This document shows, one piece after another, positions 33,032-35,855 of a stretch of 35,855 nt of DNA. The translations under genes were made by a program, and so were the position numbers. The notes below the pieces were generated by a model, which saw only the letters and a list, made by a program, of their open reading frames with translations, had not been told where the DNA came from and did not search any database. The stretch is from an uncultured Verrucomicrobia subdivision 3 bacterium (GTDB taxonomy: Bacteria > Verrucomicrobiota > Verrucomicrobiia > Limisphaerales > UBA11358). The DNA is taken from the NCBI GenBank assembly GCA_903944085.1, contig CAJAQO010000123.1:1-35855 (forward strand), read 5' to 3'. How positions within the stretch are numbered: position 1 is the first letter of the stretch; every line of letters starts with the position of its first letter.

Positions 33032-33804
33032 GCGATCTGCCTGCCGATTCGTCCGCGCTGCCCCCGCAAACGCGCAGCGAAAGCTGGTCGCGGAACCGGT
33101 TTCTTTTTTTTATCGCCTTTGCGCTCGCGTTCCACCTGGCGCTGATTGTCATCTTTGGAACCACCAAACCAATTGTCCCGCGCGCCGTGACCAAGGTTCC
33201 GCATCTGCAACTGGCAACCGCCGCCAACGAACTGATTGCGCTCGGCGACCCGACGCTGTTTGCCCGGCCGAACGCGCATGATTTTGTGACCGAGTTCTGG
33301 CAGCGTCCGCCGGTCGCGAGCCAGCCGGATTTTAATTGGACGGAAGCTCCGCGCTGGTTGTTGCAACCGGACGCCGGACAATTGGGCGCCGCGTTCATCC
33401 AGTTTATGCAGACGAATGAGCCGTCGGGCCGGCCGCTGAACTTCACGCCTGCGCCGGAAGTGATCGAGCCGGTTATTGCGTCCGATGGCGCGCTGCCGCC
33501 GGCCACGACCCTGCAAATTTCCGGCGAGCTGGCCCGGCGGCTGTTGACCACGCAAACCAATTTTCCGTCCATCCAAGTCAATGATGTGATTCCGCCGAGC
33601 AAAGTGCAGGCGCTGGTGGACCCGGCGGGCAACGTCGCCTCCGCCGTGCTGCTGGAGTCCAGCACGCTCGCCGCCGCCGACCAGCAAGCCTTGCAACTGG
33701 CGCGCAATTTGCGGTTCACGCCCGCGCCCCGCCTGATGTTTGGCGAGATCACTTTCGTCTGGCACACCGTGCCGGTGATTTCAGTTGCCACCAACGCGCC
33801 ATGA
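33028..33804 (+). CDS. TonB-like protein
   Basis: The 258-residue protein has an N-terminal cytosolic stub, one TM helix (FLFFIAFALAFHLALIVIFG), a long linker and a C-terminal TonB-type domain (SKVQALVDPAGNVASAVLLE, then LARNLRFTP). TonB transmits energy from ExbB/ExbD to outer-membrane transporters. The linker lacks the classic Pro-Glu/Pro-Lys repeats, and the TM helix has the His that TonB helices carry (AFHLAL). The ATG at 33028 overlaps the ExbD-like stop, which decides the start. Its C-terminal similarity is modest, so a general TonB/TolA-family envelope-spanning role is the safe call. Confidence 0.75.
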   Translation: MSDLPADSSALPPQTRSESWSRNRFLFFIAFALAFHLALIVIFGTTKPIVPRAVTKVPHLQLATAANELIALGDPTLFARPNAHDFVTEFWQRPPVASQPDFNWTEAPRWLLQPDAGQLGAAFIQFMQTNEPSGRPLNFTPAPEVIEPVIASDGALPPATTLQISGELARRLLTTQTNFPSIQVNDVIPPSKVQALVDPAGNVASAVLLESSTLAAADQQALQLARNLRFTPAPRLMFGEITFVWHTVPVISVATNAP

Positions 33805-34025
33805 ACATTCCGCATCTGCTCGTGATTTATGTGGTGCTCGCGCTCGGGGCGCTGTGCGCGATTGGGATTCTTTCGGAGTTTCGGCGGCGGCGCTTTGGCC
33901 CGGCGCACCCGGAAGACCGCGTGTTCCGCTGCAGCAAATGCGGCTTTGTCTATACCGACGACGCCGACGTGGACCGTTCCCGCTGTTCCCAATGCGGCAA
34001 ACTCAACGAGCCAATCCAGTTTTGA
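33801..34025 (+). CDS. Membrane-anchored zinc-ribbon miniprotein
   Basis: The 74-residue protein has one N-terminal TM helix (LLVIYVVLALGALCAIGIL), a basic stop-transfer run (RRRR) and a C-terminal zinc ribbon with two CxxC knuckles (CSKCGFVYTDD, CSQCGKLNE). By the positive-inside rule the ribbon is cytosolic. The ATG overlaps the TonB-like stop, so it is a fourth operon member. No named family was recognised. A role in assembling or regulating the complex is an inference from coupling. Confidence 0.75.
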   Translation: MNIPHLLVIYVVLALGALCAIGILSEFRRRRFGPAHPEDRVFRCSKCGFVYTDDADVDRSRCSQCGKLNEPIQF

Positions 34026-34081
34026 ACTTCACCGCCGTCATCTCCTCGCGCAGTCGCGATGAAACCTTGCCACACTGAGCC

Positions 34082-34996
34082 ATGAGCAAAAAACGCATCG
34101 TCATCGCCGGCGGCAGCGGCTTCATCGGCACGGCGTTGACGCAAGCTTTCAGTGAGCGCGGGGACGAAGTCATCGTGTTGACCCGCCGCGCGCGTGCGCG
34201 CCGCGACCGGGTGCGTGAAGTGGTTTGGGATGGCGAGCATCCGGGCGATTGGATGCCATTTCTCGACGGCGCGGATGCGGTCATCAATCTCACTGGCAAA
34301 AATATCAACTGTCCGCACACGCCGGAAAATTTGCGCGGCATCCTCGCCTCGCGCGTCAATTCCGTGAACGCCCTGGCCGCCGCGATGGGGCAGGGGGCCC
34401 AGCCGCCGCGCGTCTGGGTGCAGGCCAGCGCCACCGGCTTTTACGGCGACACGGGAAACACTGTTTGTGATGAATCCGCGCCGGCTGGCAGCGACGCGCT
34501 CGCCGAGGTCTGCCGGCAATGGGAATCCGCTTTCGCCGCCGCCAAAGTGCCGCAGATTCGTAAAGTCGCGCTGCGGATCGGTTTTGTGCTCGGGCGTGGC
34601 GGCGGCGCATTGCCGGTGTTGAGCCGGCTGACAAAATATTTTCTCGGCGGCGCGGTCGGCAGTGGCCGGCAATATATCAGTTGGATTCACCTCGCGGATT
34701 TAGTGCGAATATTTGTCGCGGCGGTCGGCTCGGAAAACATGTCGGGAACATACAATGCCGTCGCGCCCGGCGCGGTGACGAACGCGGAATTCATGCGCGA
34801 GCTGCGCCGCGTGTGGCAGCGGCCGTGGAGTCCGCCCGCGCCGGTGTTCGCGGTGAAACTCGGTTCGCGGCTGCTGGGTTCCGAAGCCTCGCTGGCGCTG
34901 GTGAGCCAGCGGTGCGCGCCCAAGAGCATTTTGGCGACCGGCTTTCAATTTCAATTTACGGACCTGCGCGCGGCGTTGAACGACCTGTGCCATTGA
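34082..34996 (+). CDS. TIGR01777/YfcH-type NAD(P)-dependent epimerase-like protein
   Basis: The 304-residue short-chain-dehydrogenase-fold protein begins with the dinucleotide motif IVIAGGSGFIGTALTQAF. It shows the family markers VINLTGKNI, QASATGFYGDTG and WIHLADLVRIF, with a C-terminal DUF1731-type segment (SRLLGSEASLALVSQR). The TIGR01777 family includes E. coli YfcH; its substrate is not established. The ATG at 34082 lies 56 bp after the zinc-ribbon gene, so it may be transcribed with the preceding operon or alone. The length is normal. Confidence 0.92.
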   Translation: MSKKRIVIAGGSGFIGTALTQAFSERGDEVIVLTRRARARRDRVREVVWDGEHPGDWMPFLDGADAVINLTGKNINCPHTPENLRGILASRVNSVNALAAAMGQGAQPPRVWVQASATGFYGDTGNTVCDESAPAGSDALAEVCRQWESAFAAAKVPQIRKVALRIGFVLGRGGGALPVLSRLTKYFLGGAVGSGRQYISWIHLADLVRIFVAAVGSENMSGTYNAVAPGAVTNAEFMRELRRVWQRPWSPPAPVFAVKLGSRLLGSEASLALVSQRCAPKSILATGFQFQFTDLRAALNDLCH

Positions 34997-35211
34997 CGCC
35001 TGCAAGTCCCCTGAACCCGCCGCCGGGGATGGCAAAAAATGATTAAGTTTTGCCAACCGATGACTTGACCGGTCAATGCCGGAGTTTCAGGATTATCGCC
35101 ACAGAATGGCATGAAAAGTCTTGGAAATTCTGCGCAACGGCGACATCGGGCAAGCGGTGCAAGCTCCTCATTTCCCCTCGCGTCCTTTCCCACTGCCCGG
35201 CGGACCGCTCT
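34997..35211. other. Gene-free stretch before the 41-bp array
   Basis: No gene is supported here. A perfect 12-bp palindrome TTGACCGGTCAA is at 35065-35076. A decayed copy of the downstream 41-bp repeat may start near 35160 (AAGCTCCTCATTTCCCCTCG). Confidence 0.5.
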
Positions 35212-35498
35212 GGAATTCTCTGTTTTGACCCACCCGGAATCGCGGCTGGTTCAAAATTATCAATTCTGGCCCTCCCGCCGGTCCGGCTGGTCCACAATTC
35301 ACAATTTTACCCCTCCCGCGTTCACGGCTGCCCTGAAATTCTCAATTTTGACCCGCCCGGACGCGCGGGTGCCGCAAAATTCTCAATTCCACCCCGGCCG
35401 CGTTTCCGGCTGGTCTAAAATTCTCAAGTTTACCCCGCCCGGCTCGGCGGCTCGGTCAAAATCAAGAATTTTACCCCGCCCGCGATCCATTTTCGACT
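35212..35498. repeat. Seven tandem 41-bp repeats, non-coding
   Basis: Units start at 35212, 35253, 35294, 35335, 35376, 35417 and 35458, each exactly 41 bp with no indel. The consensus begins AAAATTCTCAATTTTACCCC and continues as a GC-rich part near CGCCCGG..CGGCTGGTC. The AT-rich core AAAATT-CTC-AATTTT is an inverted repeat, partly kept in most copies (for example 35417 and 35458). As 41 is not divisible by 3, each copy is read in a different frame, so selection on a protein is unlikely. Confidence 0.9.
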
Positions 35499-35548
35499 CG
35501 ATACCAGCCATTTGCGCAGAATATGCGACTTGGCCGGCGGCTTGGACT

Positions 35549-35566
35549 GCGGCGACACGTCGCCGC
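35549..35566. repeat. GC-rich palindrome GCGGCGAC-AC-GTCGCCGC
   Basis: Perfect 8-bp arms flank a 2-bp centre, 6 bp before a second palindrome. It looks like a REP-type hairpin. Confidence 0.65.
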
Positions 35567-35572
35567 TTTCCG

Positions 35573-35594
35573 ACTGGGAGACATGTCTCCCAGT
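35573..35594. repeat. Perfect 22-bp palindrome
   Basis: ACTGGGAGACA is followed directly by its exact complement TGTCTCCCAGT. A perfect palindrome of this length could be a binding site of a dimeric protein or half of a paired REP element with the palindrome just upstream. Confidence 0.75.
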
Positions 35595-35636
35595 TCCCAA
35601 GCGCGGTCATGCCCGCGCACTCCACATGCGCCTTCC

Positions 35637-35664
35637 CCAACTGCCAACTCCCAACTCCCAACTC
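35637..35664 (+). repeat. Heptamer tandem repeat (CCAACTC)4
   Basis: CCAACTG is followed by three exact CCAACTC units, ending 10 bp before the ATG of the last gene. It lies in the expected leader of that gene. Confidence 0.8.
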
Positions 35665-35674
35665 CTAAAAATAT

Positions 35675-35855
35675 ATGAATAATCCCATCCCCGATGCCCT
35701 CCCGCAACTGTTCGCCATGGCCGAAGACGCCGCCGACGGGGCCAAAGCCAAAGGCGCGCTCATTGACCTGAAACAAAACACCGAAGCCGCCATCCGCGCC
35801 GACCTGGCCGCCGCCAAGGCCGCCGAGCAGGCTTACGCCGACGCCAAGACCGCCA
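35675..35855 (+). CDS. Small Ala-rich hypothetical protein, 3' partial
   Basis: The frame starts with ATG at 35675 (MNNPIPDALPQLFAMAEDAA) and is still open at the window end after 60 codons. The visible part is helical and rich in Ala, Asp and Lys (KGALIDLKQNTEAAIRADLA, AAKAAEQAYADAKT), suggesting a coiled-coil or helical bundle. There is no signal peptide or membrane segment. It is preceded by the repeat- and palindrome-rich block, an unusual leader. I do not recognise a characterised family. Confidence 0.7.
   Translation, partial: MNNPIPDALPQLFAMAEDAADGAKAKGALIDLKQNTEAAIRADLAAAKAAEQAYADAKTA

Noticed and set aside
35212-35498. CRISPR array
   Set aside because: The whole 41-bp unit is similar from copy to copy, with no unique spacers, and no cas genes are present.

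Overview
The window most likely comes from a member of the Verrucomicrobiota, probably the Pedosphaera/Limisphaerales side. This is an inference from several traits: GC-rich DNA, many starts without a clear Shine-Dalgarno sequence, a secreted LamG/fibronectin-decorated GH2 enzyme with a C-terminal module ending in ..FFRL, an ECF sigma factor operon with membrane-anchored partners, small REP-like palindromes at gene ends, and outer-membrane genes (LolA-like, TonB/ExbB/ExbD-like). No rRNA or tRNA gene was recognised.

Layout. 1-2268: the 3' part of a repeat-rich surface protein with a C-terminal S74 chaperone domain, a half-length HDOD protein and a small unknown protein. 2265-6614: a large secreted GH2 glycosidase. 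6898-8919: uvrB. 8920-9480: no confident gene, but a 21-bp tandem repeat. 9481-12446: an unknown protein, an SMP-30/gluconolactonase-like exported protein, a YvlD/holin-like membrane protein and trmB. 12577-30262: a large lipid/polyketide region. 30418-31912: a dimeric dUTPase-like protein and a uroporphyrinogen-decarboxylase-family protein. 31974-34025: a four-gene translationally coupled TonB/ExbB/ExbD-like operon. 34082-34996: a TIGR01777-type epimerase. 34997-35674: a non-coding block with a 41-bp tandem repeat and strong palindromes. 35675-end: the start of a small unknown gene.

The centrepiece is 12577-30262. One coupled operon encodes a LolB-like lipoprotein, an MMPL/RND exporter, an LpxL-like acyltransferase, a LolA-like carrier, a FabZ-like dehydratase and a papain-like-fold candidate. 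A second encodes an acyl carrier protein, a condensation-like acyltransferase, an FAD oxidoreductase and an acyl-AMP ligase. A third encodes a type III polyketide synthase, a methyltransferase, an FAD monooxygenase-like protein and a degenerate acyl-AMP ligase homologue. The first three genes of the third block follow the srsA-srsB-srsC order of Streptomyces phenolic-lipid operons. The first block has the export and acyl-transfer logic of aryl-polyene/flexirubin clusters but no ketosynthase. Together they suggest an acyl-primed phenolic (resorcinol/quinone) lipid that is made, tailored, esterified and delivered to the outer membrane. An ECF sigma factor operon sits inside the cluster on the opposite strand and may regulate it.

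Two other points stand out. The ExbB/ExbD-like pair has lost the intramembrane residues known to be needed for proton-driven motor function. The 41-bp repeat array before the last gene is non-coding by its period and carries an AT-rich inverted repeat in most units.
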